Assembly (NCBI RefSeq): GCF_026191115.1
Contig: NZ_JAPHOT010000001.1
Span: forward strand, 434,001-498,000
Direction of reading: 5' to 3'
From: Legionella sp. PATHC035
Lineage (GTDB): Bacteria; Pseudomonadota; Gammaproteobacteria; Legionellales; Legionellaceae
DNA length: 64,000 nt
Of this stretch, positions 1-8,877 are shown piece after piece. Each line of letters opens with the position of its first letter. The stretch's first letter is position 1. The translations under genes were made by a program, and so were the position numbers. Under the pieces are notes generated by a model. That model was not told the origin of the DNA and did no database searches. It was given only the letters and a program-made list of their open reading frames with translations.

Positions 1-230
1 CCGGTACTTGCACCTTGGCCGGTAATGATACTGGATAGAATCGGCACCATAGGCAGAACACACGGTGTAAATGCCAGCAGGACACCAAGGAGAAAGAATG
101 CAGTCAGATAAAAAATTGGACTATGGTTTTGGATAAACATCAATGCATCTGCAGGGTTTGCACTGCCAATTCCCGCAAAAACAGAAAAGGGAATACAGGC
201 CATCAATGATGACACAATTAGTTTGTTCAT
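1..230 (-). CDS. dsbD: DsbD-like thiol:disulfide interchange protein, N-terminal part (cut by window edge)
   Basis: Only the first 76 codons are present; the gene runs off the left edge. Reading from the ATG at 230, the product begins with a Sec-type signal peptide that probably ends at VFA (residues 17-19). After about 15 residues comes a membrane helix containing FTPCVLPMVPILSS. This is the characteristic CPxxP-type first helix of the DsbD/CcdA transmembrane domain, which passes electrons from cytoplasmic thioredoxin to periplasmic thiols. The usual N-terminal DsbD alpha domain is absent, so this is a short form (signal peptide, CcdA-like core and possibly a C-terminal thioredoxin domain outside the window). 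The small gene just upstream on the same strand may share its transcript. Confidence 0.8.
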   Translation of the reverse strand, partial: MNKLIVSSLMACIPFSVFAGIGSANPADALMFIQNHSPIFYLTAFFLLGVLLAFTPCVLPMVPILSSIITGQGAST

Positions 231-269
231 TTTTGATTCCTCAATAATTTATTTTTTGAATTTTAAAAA

Positions 270-641
270 TTAACAAGAAACCAAAATGGGAGGGCGATAA
301 ATTTCGTCGAATGGTGAATTATATTTAGAGCAAATAAGAAGAAAGCTTAATAGGCCCACGAGGCTTCGAATTATCCAGGATGATGCTAAATGAAATTCCT
401 CCTTAAGCCAATAAGAAGAAGAAAAACAACTACTGCTCATCGATTGCTGCTGGGAACAAGGCGTTACGGAAAAAGAAAATGCGATAGGTGCCTGTATTTT
501 TTGTTTCGGACAGGTTGGCATTTTAAGTGGTGCAAGAAAGACAGCACTCATGAGCAGCAATAGGATTAGTGGGCGGCATTTGTTCCTCATTAGGCCACCA
601 TAGCATAATGAATATAAAAAAATCAATGTCCCCTTCTTCAA
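270..641 (-). CDS. small hydrophobic hypothetical protein upstream of dsbD
   Basis: This 123-codon frame lies 39 bp upstream of the dsbD-like gene on the same strand, so the two could be one unit. A second ATG at 590 (reading MRNKCRPLILLLLMSAVFL) gives a cleaner N-terminus with a signal peptide or signal anchor and may be the true start. The rest has a pair of cysteines, a second hydrophobic stretch near residues 85-105, and a tail with RPP. Short membrane proteins of this layout often neighbour copper or thiol-redox genes, but I do not recognise the family and assign no function. Confidence 0.5.
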   Translation of the reverse strand: MKKGTLIFLYSLCYGGLMRNKCRPLILLLLMSAVFLAPLKMPTCPKQKIQAPIAFSFSVTPCSQQQSMSSSCFSSSYWLKEEFHLASSWIIRSLVGLLSFLLICSKYNSPFDEIYRPPILVSC

Positions 642-889
642 AAGAAGGCTGGATAAAAAATAGAGTAGTAAATATTAGCCATTGGTATATTAGCGCAGCG
701 TACTATTGGAATTCATTTGTTTGATTAGGTGATAGAGAAGTAAAACCCGCTCAAAACCTAATTAATGAATGGTTTTAGAATTCGAATGCATTTATGTTTA
801 TAAAGGACTGGACCTTGGATTTTTATTCCATATAAGGATGTGCTCTAAGGGAGATATGTTTACACCGGTTCGTGCGATCAATATTGATC

Positions 890-2197
890 TTACATATTAA
901 GTTTTTGAGATTGCTTCTCATCAAGAAATTCTAAAAACTCGCTCACATTCTCTTCGTTCTGAGGATCAAGGGTCGCAAGTCTTTGATAAAACTCCTCTAC
1001 CTTAGAATCTCTGCCACGGAGTTCATGAAATGCTTTCATAACTCCAGAATCTGACTTCTTACTCTGGGCTAACTCGATTAGGTTTGTTAACGTTTCATTT
1101 GCACTTACAGAGCCACTTTCAAAGCCCGTTATTATGCCGACCATTTGTTGTAAGCCGTCAACATCAGGATAATTTTTTTGAAATGCTCTTATTTTTGTAA
1201 AAATGTCATCATTGATTTTATGGTCCAGATCAATCCTAAATTTTTTAACTTGTTCTATATCATCGGGATCAAGGGCTGCAAGTTTTTGATAAAATGTCTC
1301 TACCTTAGGATCTCGGCCACGGATTTCATGAAATCCTTTCATAACTTCCGAATCTGACTTCTTCCACTGAGCTACCTCGATTAGTTTTGCTAACGTTTTA
1401 TTTGCATCTTCCGAGTTCCATGCCATGCCTGTAATTATGACATTCATTTGTTGTAAGCCATCTACCTTAGGATATTTGTTACAAAATCTTGCTATTTCAT
1501 TACACAGGTTTTCACACAAGTCTTTTTTAATTTTATCTTGCTTTAGAGCATTTAAACTTTCTTTATGCTGAGTGGATGGACAATTTTTATCCAAATAAGT
1601 GCCGTCGCCCTTTTTCTGAGGTACTACTTTATCGGTTTTCGAATTAAATTGTTGAGCATTTTTTGCAACTAATGCTTTATCTATTTGTGCACTTACGTCT
1701 TCAAGATCTTTTCCACCCATAAAATATGCATCGATATTAACCTTACCTTGAACTCCTCCAAACTCTCGCCTTCGAGTTTGTTCCTGCCAGATAAATGGTT
1801 GCACATTAATTCCATAATTTCTAATAGCACATTTAAAGTTATATATACCGCTTTCTTCTCTATCTGATCTAAGATATTTATCTTCAGCTATCTCTTGCTG
1901 ATGCGTGCAAGAAACTTGAAACGCGTCAGCATGCCAAATGATTTGCTCCTCTTTCATCAATTCATTTAATTTTGCGGCAATTTTTGTATTTTCCTCTTTC
2001 ACCATCTTGATATATTCGTCATGTGTCCTGGTAGCGGCTCCATATAAAGTATTAAGCCTATTAGGATCATTAATGGTCTCAGTTTTACTGGTAACTCCAT
2101 TGCTATTAGCAGTCCATTCTGGTCCTAAATGCTGAGCAATTTTTTGATGAAATTGTTCTCTACGCGATATTTCGCTATTGATTTTTTCTTGGCTCAT
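890..2197 (-). CDS. unrecognised 435-residue protein with two internal repeats; effector-like
   Basis: A soluble, charged protein without signal peptide or membrane helices. Residues about 232-321 and 333-422 are two copies of a roughly 90-residue helical unit with a 101-residue period; both contain DGLQQM, a KKSDS stretch, H-E-(I/L)-RGRD and LDP near the unit end. The N-terminal 230 residues show no motif I know. The last 30 residues are rich in glutamate (EENVSEFLEFLDEKQ), which resembles the E-rich C-terminal signals of Legionella Dot/Icm substrates. Effector status is an inference from composition only. It is transcribed alone, with repeat-bearing gaps on both sides. Confidence 0.75.
   Translation of the reverse strand: MSQEKINSEISRREQFHQKIAQHLGPEWTANSNGVTSKTETINDPNRLNTLYGAATRTHDEYIKMVKEENTKIAAKLNELMKEEQIIWHADAFQVSCTHQQEIAEDKYLRSDREESGIYNFKCAIRNYGINVQPFIWQEQTRRREFGGVQGKVNIDAYFMGGKDLEDVSAQIDKALVAKNAQQFNSKTDKVVPQKKGDGTYLDKNCPSTQHKESLNALKQDKIKKDLCENLCNEIARFCNKYPKVDGLQQMNVIITGMAWNSEDANKTLAKLIEVAQWKKSDSEVMKGFHEIRGRDPKVETFYQKLAALDPDDIEQVKKFRIDLDHKINDDIFTKIRAFQKNYPDVDGLQQMVGIITGFESGSVSANETLTNLIELAQSKKSDSGVMKAFHELRGRDSKVEEFYQRLATLDPQNEENVSEFLEFLDEKQSQKLNM
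932..1504 (-). repeat. two tandem ~90-codon repeats inside the 435-residue gene
   Basis: The two units lie 303 bp apart (101 codons), so the frame is preserved. They are still easily aligned at the DNA level, for example around 997-1041 and 1300-1345, which points to a fairly recent in-frame duplication followed by point changes. Confidence 0.8.
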
Positions 2198-2310
2198 ACA
2201 ATGCTCATAGACAATACAGCTTCTGTTTTAAATATAGTTCATATTTTTATCAGCAGAATGGAAAATTATTTGAGGGGCAGTTTTTTTAACTTCGAACTAC
2301 CTTAGTCTTA

Positions 2311-2461
2311 TAGCCGTATTAGCGCAGCGTAATATGAGAAACTAAACTTTGAAGGAGGTAGATCCTTAACATCACAAGATGATACAGATAAATACAGTGG
2401 ATTTTTGGTTATTGGAAATTTGATTTTTATCCCCGTATTACGCTCCGCTAATACGGGCTAC
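2311..2461. repeat. short palindromic repeats of the AGCGCAGCGTAAT type
   Basis: Two copies sit in this gap. The one at 2432-2457 is a 9-bp perfect inverted repeat (CCCGTATTA, loop CGCTCCGC, TAATACGGG). The one at 2311-2338 has the core TTAGCGCAGCGTAAT. Related copies occur near 689, 11421, 43483 and 63793. The 2432 copy lies 16 bp past the stop of the minus-strand secreted protein gene and could also act as a 3' stabiliser, but it has no T-run. Confidence 0.65.
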
Positions 2462-2472
2462 GGTGTATTGGC

Positions 2473-2832
2473 TTATATAGAACAAACGGCTTGTAATTCC
2501 TCTGAGCCTAAATTGATAAGATTGATTTGGGTTCCCGATTCCGCACTGACCGAGACACTGCTGTTATTCTTTACCCTGACTAAGGTCCCCTGTCCGGTGG
2601 ACAATTTTTTCCCATTGATAGTGCCACTATTTTTGATCACATTAATTTTAATTTTACTGTTATTTGGATGGCTACATTGAACAACGCATGTCGCATTGAG
2701 TGTCCAGAGCGTATTATTAGCAAGTAACTTTGTTTCATTAGGACTCAATTTAAATGTTTTTTGCGACGCATTAGACTGTGAACAGAACAATCCTATGATA
2801 ATGAATAGAGAGAGGGTCATAATTTTATTCAC
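2473..2832 (-). CDS. small secreted protein of unknown function
   Basis: The 119-residue product starts at a GTG preceded by AAGGA at good spacing; an ATG four codons on is an alternative. Residues 1-22 form a clear Sec signal peptide, probably cut after SNA. The mature part has three cysteines, two of them in a TCVVQC motif, and is rich in Asn, Ser and Lys with alternating hydrophobic residues. That suggests a small beta-sheet periplasmic or secreted protein. I do not recognise the family. It is divergent from the diguanylate cyclase gene that follows, with about 290 bp between them. Confidence 0.65.
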   Translation of the reverse strand: MNKIMTLSLFIIIGLFCSQSNASQKTFKLSPNETKLLANNTLWTLNATCVVQCSHPNNSKIKINVIKNSGTINGKKLSTGQGTLVRVKNNSSVSVSAESGTQINLINLGSEELQAVCSI

Positions 2833-3126
2833 ATTACATCCTTAATGACGTTAACGCCCAAGCTGATTAACCATTGAATATAGAGATCATATTTTATACA
2901 ATAAACCTTAAGGTTTTATTAAGACCTTCAGAGTTGCCTTGTTACACAATAGCCCTCACTATAAATACTACCCCATAGTGACTGAGAATCATAACATGTA
3001 ACACGAAGAAATACGGTCGCTTTGCCATGTGCAAAGGGTCCATCAACCAACTCAAACAATCCTGTTGCTGTGGCGTACTTGCAGTCAATACAAAGTAGAC
3101 TTGTAATTTTGTGTTACATTTATAAT

Positions 3127-4788
3127 ATGGCTATCAACTCTGCGCTGGGGAGCAATTTGAAAGCATTTTCCCATATGAATATAATTATCAAGCTTGTTTC
3201 AACGAGCATTATAGTTATTATTTGCGGATTAATCCGCATCTTGGCGTGGAATCAATATTCTGTTTATTTAGGGTATGGACCTTTTTATGTCGCAGTGATG
3301 CTCCCTGCTTTATGGGGCGGGTTTTATGCAGGAATATTTGCAACATTTTTTAGTTGTTTTTTTGTTTATTATTCTGGCTTTATTCAGCCTGCTCAAATTG
3401 ACGAACATAACTCCATAGTAACGCTGATTTACTTTTGTGTTAATGGGGCTATTTTTTCGTTAGTCGGGGAATATTTTAGATTTACTCTAAAAAAAATGAG
3501 ATCGGCCTTATCCAAGGCAAAACGTTTATCCGATGCGCTGGATTGTATCCCAGTATATGTCTATATGAAAGACCTTAATCACCACTATATCTATGCTAAT
3601 AAACCAACGCTTAGGTTGTTTCAATGTTCTGAATCAGAACTAGCAAATTTCGATGATAATCATTTCTTTCCTGAGGCCACTGTGAAACGGTTGCATGAGA
3701 TCGATGATAGGGTATTTTACCAGCAAACAACCACACAAGAAGAAATTCACAGCATAGAACCAGATGGTCATTCGCGGGTGTATTGGGAGGTAAAAACACC
3801 GCTATATGACGAAGACGATGACCATAACATATATGGTTTGTGTGGGGTATCTATCGATATCACTGAACGGAAAATTAATGAAGATGCACTTCGGGAATCT
3901 GAAGAACGCTTTCATTCTGTGTTTGAAGCTGCTGCTATAGGGATGGCCATAGTTGACATTACTGGACGTTTTGTACAGGTTAATCAGGCATTGTGTCAAC
4001 TTGTAGGATATACATCGGATGAGCTGTTGAAAAAAACATTCATAGACATTACACATCCCGATGATCTCCAGACCGATCTTGGTTATGTAAAACAATTATT
4101 AGAGGGAACACTCAGTAGTTATCAATTAGAAAAAAGATACGCTCATAAAGACGGCCGCATCATTTGGATTTTATTAACCGGCTCCGTAGTCCATGATACA
4201 AATAAAAACATCAAATATTTCATTGCGCAAATTATGGATATAACCCAGCAAAAATCCCTGATAGCCAAATTAGAACAGCATGCTAATCAAGATTTTCTTA
4301 CCGGCTTAAACAATAGAAGATATTTCATTGAGCAAGGTGGGTTAGAATTTGAACGTGCTAGACGTATGAAATATAACATCGCTATTTTAATGGTCGATAT
4401 TGATTATTTTAAGAAAGTCAATGACATGAACGGCCATAAAGTGGGTGACTTAGTGTTACAGCATTTTAGCACGCTTTTGCAGCAGCATTTACGGAGCACT
4501 GATTTGGTTGGTCGCATTGGTGGCGAGGAATTTGCCATTATTCTGCCTAATGTTTTGGAGAAAAGTGCTCTTGAGGTTGCAGAAAAGCTTCGTTCTCTCA
4601 TTGAAAAGAGCCCTTTTGAGGTGCTATCAGGACAAAAAATATATTACACCGTCTCAATCGGAGTCTATATTTCGGATGTTGTGAATGCTACCGTTGAAGA
4701 ATGCTTATATGAAGCTGATGAGGCATTGTATCAAGCGAAAAACTCAGGCCGAAACCGCGTGTATTCTATTGTGGGAAGCCTTCGCTAG
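3127..4788 (+). CDS. membrane PAS-PAS-GGDEF diguanylate cyclase
   Basis: Predicted to make cyclic di-GMP from two GTP. In the 553-residue form, residues about 20-120 hold several membrane helices resembling a DUF4118-type sensor module. They are followed by a PAS domain (about 135-250, ending in the PAC-like DITERK), a second PAS (258-375, ending DITQQK) and a GGDEF domain (385-550). The active-site motif is GGEEF at 465-469. An RxxD inhibitory site (RSTD) lies exactly five residues before it, so product inhibition is likely. The open frame extends upstream to 3022, but those 35 codons look non-coding. A TATAAT immediately precedes the 3127 ATG, so the ATG at 3175 (MNIIIKLV) may be the real start. 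Both PAS domains lack an obvious haem or flavin motif, so the signal is unknown. Confidence 0.9.
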   Translation: MAINSALGSNLKAFSHMNIIIKLVSTSIIVIICGLIRILAWNQYSVYLGYGPFYVAVMLPALWGGFYAGIFATFFSCFFVYYSGFIQPAQIDEHNSIVTLIYFCVNGAIFSLVGEYFRFTLKKMRSALSKAKRLSDALDCIPVYVYMKDLNHHYIYANKPTLRLFQCSESELANFDDNHFFPEATVKRLHEIDDRVFYQQTTTQEEIHSIEPDGHSRVYWEVKTPLYDEDDDHNIYGLCGVSIDITERKINEDALRESEERFHSVFEAAAIGMAIVDITGRFVQVNQALCQLVGYTSDELLKKTFIDITHPDDLQTDLGYVKQLLEGTLSSYQLEKRYAHKDGRIIWILLTGSVVHDTNKNIKYFIAQIMDITQQKSLIAKLEQHANQDFLTGLNNRRYFIEQGGLEFERARRMKYNIAILMVDIDYFKKVNDMNGHKVGDLVLQHFSTLLQQHLRSTDLVGRIGGEEFAIILPNVLEKSALEVAEKLRSLIEKSPFEVLSGQKIYYTVSIGVYISDVVNATVEECLYEADEALYQAKNSGRNRVYSIVGSLR

Positions 4789-4915
4789 CGTCTGGGGTAT
4801 CCCTATAGATAGAATGTGAGCCCCGCCACCGGAGCTACTATAACCCCTCTGTAAAACCTGGGCAACAGAATACCCCGACGTGCAAAGTCGTACGCTACGG
4901 CTACATAAGAGAGTG

Positions 4916-5362
4916 CTATGCTTTATGTATGCCAATAGCTAATAAAAACCAACCCAAAATAAAGAACAGACCACCAACCGGAGTGACAATCCCAATGGCT
5001 TTTACTGTAAACAAAGTCATTAAATACAAGCTTCCCGAAAAGAAGAAAATGCCTGCAAGAAATAGCCATCCTGAAATGTATATGAATCGGTTATTAAATT
5101 GCATCAGTAGCATCCCATCAAATAATAAAGCCAAACTATGTATCATCTGATAGAAAACTCCGGTTTTAAAAACATCCATCTGCACATCACTAAGCTGAGT
5201 CTTCAAACCATGTGCAGCAAATGCGCCGAGAATGGTAGCAATCATTGCGAATAAAGCGCCGAATGTAATGAAACGTTTCGAAGCGAGTACTGTAGAATTA
5301 ATTTTAATCCCTCCCGTCCTTCTCTTAGAATTAAAAATATGCACCAAACAGGACACTAGCAT
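4916..5362 (-). CDS. DUF423 (YgdD-type) small inner-membrane protein
   Basis: The product has four membrane helices. It carries the family's N-terminal pattern of a basic residue, a small hydrophobic helix and GAFAAHGLK, here at residues about 29-53, and a glycine-rich last helix pair. The family is widespread and has no settled function. The only ATG in frame (5362) adds about 25 residues in front of the point where relatives begin. A strong GGGAGGG lies directly ahead of an ATT at the expected start, so initiation at a non-ATG codon near 5320 is possible. The gene converges with the diguanylate cyclase. Confidence 0.8.
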   Translation of the reverse strand: MLVSCLVHIFNSKRRTGGIKINSTVLASKRFITFGALFAMIATILGAFAAHGLKTQLSDVQMDVFKTGVFYQMIHSLALLFDGMLLMQFNNRFIYISGWLFLAGIFFFSGSLYLMTLFTVKAIGIVTPVGGLFFILGWFLLAIGIHKA

Positions 5363-5437
5363 AACATCTTAATACATGAGTAGATGTTTTTTTAAGTGAA
5401 GAAAGAATGAAATGAACGAATAGAACATAAAAATCAA

Positions 5438-5456
5438 AGCCCGTACTGGACGGGCT
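5438..5456 (-). terminator. rho-independent terminator of the amino acid permease gene
   Basis: A 7-bp GC-rich stem (AGCCCGT/ACGGGCT) with a 5-nt loop lies just past the permease stop. On the minus strand it is followed by TTTGATTTTT. Confidence 0.7.
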
Positions 5457-5464
5457 ATTTGTTC

Positions 5465-6988
5465 TTAAGCTTGTTGGCCTTGACTGACAACAACAGACGT
5501 GACCATCTCAGTATCTGTGGAAGTAAATTGAGTTTCCTTGCATAATCTGACGTACTCTTTGTGGGTTATTAATAAATAAAATAGAGCAGAGATTACCAGA
5601 ATGTAATAGGCATTTTGGTAAAAATAAATTAACCACAAATAGGAGAGAAATGGCGTTGTTAGTACGAGTAACGTACTTGCCTTCATGCGCCGTGTAACCT
5701 GAATTCCTCCATAAATGACCATTAAAATTAAAATGGACAAATTCATTTTGAGAAAATCATTTGCTGGCAAAGTACTCATCATGACGCCAAGAATACAGAA
5801 AACGATTAAACCAAATATCCTGGTATTGGGTTTGATAGCTCCCATACTAATCGGTGCAGCCATATATCCAATTAAATGATAACCAGTAACAATCACCATG
5901 AGTGAGGCCCAACTATCGGAGTTCCAGAGAAATATTGCAGTTAAGGTAAAATTAATGAGTAAGGAACGACGACACAAATTATATTTAGGATGTAATTTAG
6001 TAATCGAACGGCTAGGCATTTGCCCCTCTTTAGCCATCGCATAAAACATCCGGGAAGCACCACCTAGATAAGAGTATCCAGTGCCTGATGGACTCACAAT
6101 ACTATCAGCAATGAGCAGCATCGCTAAAAAGTGTACGCCCATCAACATGGCTAAATTAATCAAAGGTGAATGAAAATTCAGACTACTCCAACCTCCGGCT
6201 AACATGTCATGAGGAACTGCCCCCATAAAGGATAATTGAAGTAACATATAAACTACCATGACGATGACAATTGAGAGAACAATTGATAAAGGAATGTTCC
6301 TCTTGGGATTCTCCATCTCACTTGCAAAAGCTACAGCCAATTGGAATCCGTTGTACGAATAGATGAGTCCAGCTGAAATAATTGCAGTAATAGCTGAGCC
6401 AATACCATATTGAGTGTTGGTATCTAAGCTAAAGTTGCTCGTGTCAAAACGCATGATCAAAAAGATCATAATCGTAAAAATCGGGCTGAGAATTTTTACT
6501 ACCGTAATTGTATTATTAATCTTGGTTAATAATTTAATGCCAAAGTAATTTATGAATAAATAAATGACTAAGATCCCCAGCGCAAATAATTTACCGTAAA
6601 TCGTGAGGCTATTTGCCGCCATTAAGGTATCACTTTTGATGGTGGCAGCTAAATATTGTGTGGTGGCCTGAGCTTCTGTACCAATCGTAACCATGAGTCC
6701 AAACCAGTTGGCAAACGCAAACGGCATACCAAAAATACTATTATGTGATAAGGCACTGGACCGAGCTGTAGCGCCTCGCACTGGGAAAATCGAGGCGACT
6801 TGTGCCAGGCATAGTCCCACGGCCATCACCAATAATGCCGCTAAAATCCATGCAAGAAATGAATAATTTCCCGCAATCTTAGCGTTTAATTGAGCGCTAA
6901 AGAGCCATCCGGATCCAACCATGGCCGTAGCAGAAAGCGCTGTTGCACTAAACAATGAAATTTTGGCATGCTTACAACTTGAACTCAT
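5465..6988 (-). CDS. APC-superfamily amino acid permease
   Basis: A 507-residue integral membrane protein with about 12 helices. It starts with a short cytoplasmic tail, then the first-helix signature of the superfamily (TAMVGSGWLFSA near residues 20-31), which is the unwound substrate-binding helix. The helix 6 region contains YSYNGFQLAVAFASEM, followed by the intracellular ENPKRNIP motif typical of AA_permease_2 proteins. The substrate cannot be told from sequence. Legionella lives on amino acids and has many such transporters. The gene stands alone, is divergent from the TMEM175-like gene, and has a good terminator. Confidence 0.85.
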   Translation of the reverse strand: MSSSCKHAKISLFSATALSATAMVGSGWLFSAQLNAKIAGNYSFLAWILAALLVMAVGLCLAQVASIFPVRGATARSSALSHNSIFGMPFAFANWFGLMVTIGTEAQATTQYLAATIKSDTLMAANSLTIYGKLFALGILVIYLFINYFGIKLLTKINNTITVVKILSPIFTIMIFLIMRFDTSNFSLDTNTQYGIGSAITAIISAGLIYSYNGFQLAVAFASEMENPKRNIPLSIVLSIVIVMVVYMLLQLSFMGAVPHDMLAGGWSSLNFHSPLINLAMLMGVHFLAMLLIADSIVSPSGTGYSYLGGASRMFYAMAKEGQMPSRSITKLHPKYNLCRRSLLINFTLTAIFLWNSDSWASLMVIVTGYHLIGYMAAPISMGAIKPNTRIFGLIVFCILGVMMSTLPANDFLKMNLSILILMVIYGGIQVTRRMKASTLLVLTTPFLSYLWLIYFYQNAYYILVISALFYLLITHKEYVRLCKETQFTSTDTEMVTSVVVSQGQQA

Positions 6989-7285
6989 AATAAATTACCT
7001 TAGACGCTACATCAGAATAAGTGCAGATAAAATATCTATTTTGCATATTTTTAGGTCAGCGTCAATAGATCTAATACAAAATGTATCGAAAAAGATGGTG
7101 GGGAAAAAATTGAACTCATGGAAAATTGCGTTCTAAAGCAATTCTTAAACCGACAATCGTTCCATGAGTTAGCCTAGTGAAGAGTAGTGTTCTACAATTT
7201 GATTTATAGATATCTTGGGACGATAGGAATTAATTCATTTTTATAGGAAAAAGGATTGGTCGATCTACTCAATTAGGAAGAAAGG

Positions 7286-7858
7286 ATGAGAACAACACGA
7301 TTAGAAGCATTTAGTGATGGTATGCTGGCGATCTTTATAACCATTATGGTATTGGAAATTAAAATCCCACATGGTGATAATTTTACTAGTCTTCGACCGC
7401 TTATTCCTATTTTCTCAAGTTACATACTGAGTTTTATTTATATTGGTATTTACTGGAATAACCACCACCATTTATTTACCGCTACCCAAAGTATCTCAGG
7501 AAAAGTTCTTTGGGCAAACTTAAATCTTTTATTTTGGATTTCCTTATTTCCTTTTGCCACAGGATGGATGGGAGAAAACCATTATACTGCGACACCAACA
7601 TCGTTTTATGGCATAGTCCTTTTAATGGCAGCTATTTCTTACTCCATCCTAGTTCATACCCTGATCTCGCATGAAGGCAAAGAGTCACTGGTGGCACGAG
7701 CCATTGGCAATGACTTAAAAGGAAATATTTCCATCGTACTCTATGTACTTGCAATTCCTCTTGCTTATGTGTATGCCTGGATTGCCCAAATGCTTTATGT
7801 AATCGTTGCAATGCTTTGGTTCATTCCAGACAGGCGAATTGAAAATAAATTAAAATAA
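7286..7858 (+). CDS. TMEM175-family (DUF1211) potassium channel-like protein
   Basis: The 190-residue product opens with RLEAFSDGMLAIFITIMVLE, which fits the family signature RxxxFSDxxxAI in the first helix. That helix forms the pore in characterised TMEM175 channels. Six hydrophobic segments follow, the normal count for the one-repeat bacterial form that works as a tetramer. The start is supported by AGGAAGAAAGG just upstream. The helix 2-3 region carries the WNNHHH stretch common in this family. It is monocistronic, with no partner gene on its strand. Confidence 0.85.
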   Translation: MRTTRLEAFSDGMLAIFITIMVLEIKIPHGDNFTSLRPLIPIFSSYILSFIYIGIYWNNHHHLFTATQSISGKVLWANLNLLFWISLFPFATGWMGENHYTATPTSFYGIVLLMAAISYSILVHTLISHEGKESLVARAIGNDLKGNISIVLYVLAIPLAYVYAWIAQMLYVIVAMLWFIPDRRIENKLK

Positions 7859-8000
7859 CCTGCTACCTTATACTCACAAGTACCCTTGAGATCACCCCTC
7901 GCAGCACCAAAGAGGACACCAAGAGTCAAATAGAATAGTTATCGGGTAATCGCAGGTTATTTGCTAGGGAATCGACCATGTTGTTTAAACGTCCCTAGAA

Positions 8001-8816
8001 TTAAATAGTGCTTTCCATCATTTTTTGTAAATCTGCATTCAGAGTACCCATAGCGAAAAAGGCAGGAGTTCTTGGTGCAGTTCGTACTTTAGCTACAGGA
8101 GTCGCTTGAATAAATTCTTGATTTAATTTTAAAACGTAAGCTTCGTTAACCCTACTGGGATTAACGCTTCGCACCAATTGGATTAACCAGTTTCCACCAA
8201 CACGAGCGCATATCTTACCCACAGATAAATCCGCAAGTAATTTTTTTACCTGCATGCTTGAAAGGATGGTCCTTTTTGCGCGGTAATTGTAGTTACTCAT
8301 TTTGATGGTACTATTTAAAAACTCATTTTTGATGTCTGGATGGACGCCATCTAATTTCTGACCGAAATGTGTAAGTGCCTCAACACTTTCTTTACCATCA
8401 CGCTTCTGAAGCAAAATAATCCCTAATTGATAAACATCAGTGAGTAAGGTTATTGGAAAATCTTGTTTTTTAGGAAGATTTTGTTGTACTTTCTCTTTCA
8501 ATAATTCATTGGCTAACAGAGTTTTTTTTGCCTCTTCACTAAACTCCGTTTGAGTATGCATATTAGTAAACAGATCTTTTTCGGGCAAAGACATCAACTC
8601 TTCCGTATCAAACGCGTACCCATCCAATATTAAGAGTCGGTTGGAAGGTATTTCTTCAATATGAGTTCCGTAAGCAAATGTTTCTTGATTCTTTATTTTT
8701 TTTGTTGCCCTAGGGCCATTACCTTTAAAAGTGCGTTTCTGACTCTTTTTAATTTTCATTTTAGAAAATTTCCATGATTTATTATTGAACAAAGATTCAA
8801 TCAACTGATTAAACAC
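8001..8816 (-). CDS. unrecognised basic protein, possibly with a divergent U-box-like patch
   Basis: A 271-residue soluble protein with a very basic N-terminus (KKSQKRTFKG), no signal peptide and no membrane helices. The longest frame starts at a GTG (8816) with no ribosome site and only a few bases after a TATAAT (8830-8835 on this strand), so the internal ATG at 8759 is more plausible. Residues about 64-103 (DGYAFDTEELMSL, then FTNMHTQTEFS) loosely recall the xGYxFdxxxLxxL...NPxTxxxFs pattern of U-box-like regions in Legionella proteins. This is a weak, unverified likeness. No operon partner is present. Confidence 0.6.
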   Translation of the reverse strand: MFNQLIESLFNNKSWKFSKMKIKKSQKRTFKGNGPRATKKIKNQETFAYGTHIEEIPSNRLLILDGYAFDTEELMSLPEKDLFTNMHTQTEFSEEAKKTLLANELLKEKVQQNLPKKQDFPITLLTDVYQLGIILLQKRDGKESVEALTHFGQKLDGVHPDIKNEFLNSTIKMSNYNYRAKRTILSSMQVKKLLADLSVGKICARVGGNWLIQLVRSVNPSRVNEAYVLKLNQEFIQATPVAKVRTAPRTPAFFAMGTLNADLQKMMESTI

Positions 8817-8877
8817 AAAAAAGAGTTAGATTATAGAGCATTCCGTGGTCTAGGAAAGCTCATTCTAAATAAATAAA

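Noticed and set aside
932..1504. CRISPR-like array
   Set aside because: The repeats are 303 bp apart, lie in frame within one gene and have no short-spacer pattern. No CRISPR array was seen elsewhere.
2405..2680. Open frame on the plus strand opposite the small secreted protein gene
   Set aside because: It is antisense to a gene with a clear signal peptide and begins inside a palindromic repeat. No ribosome site or family match.
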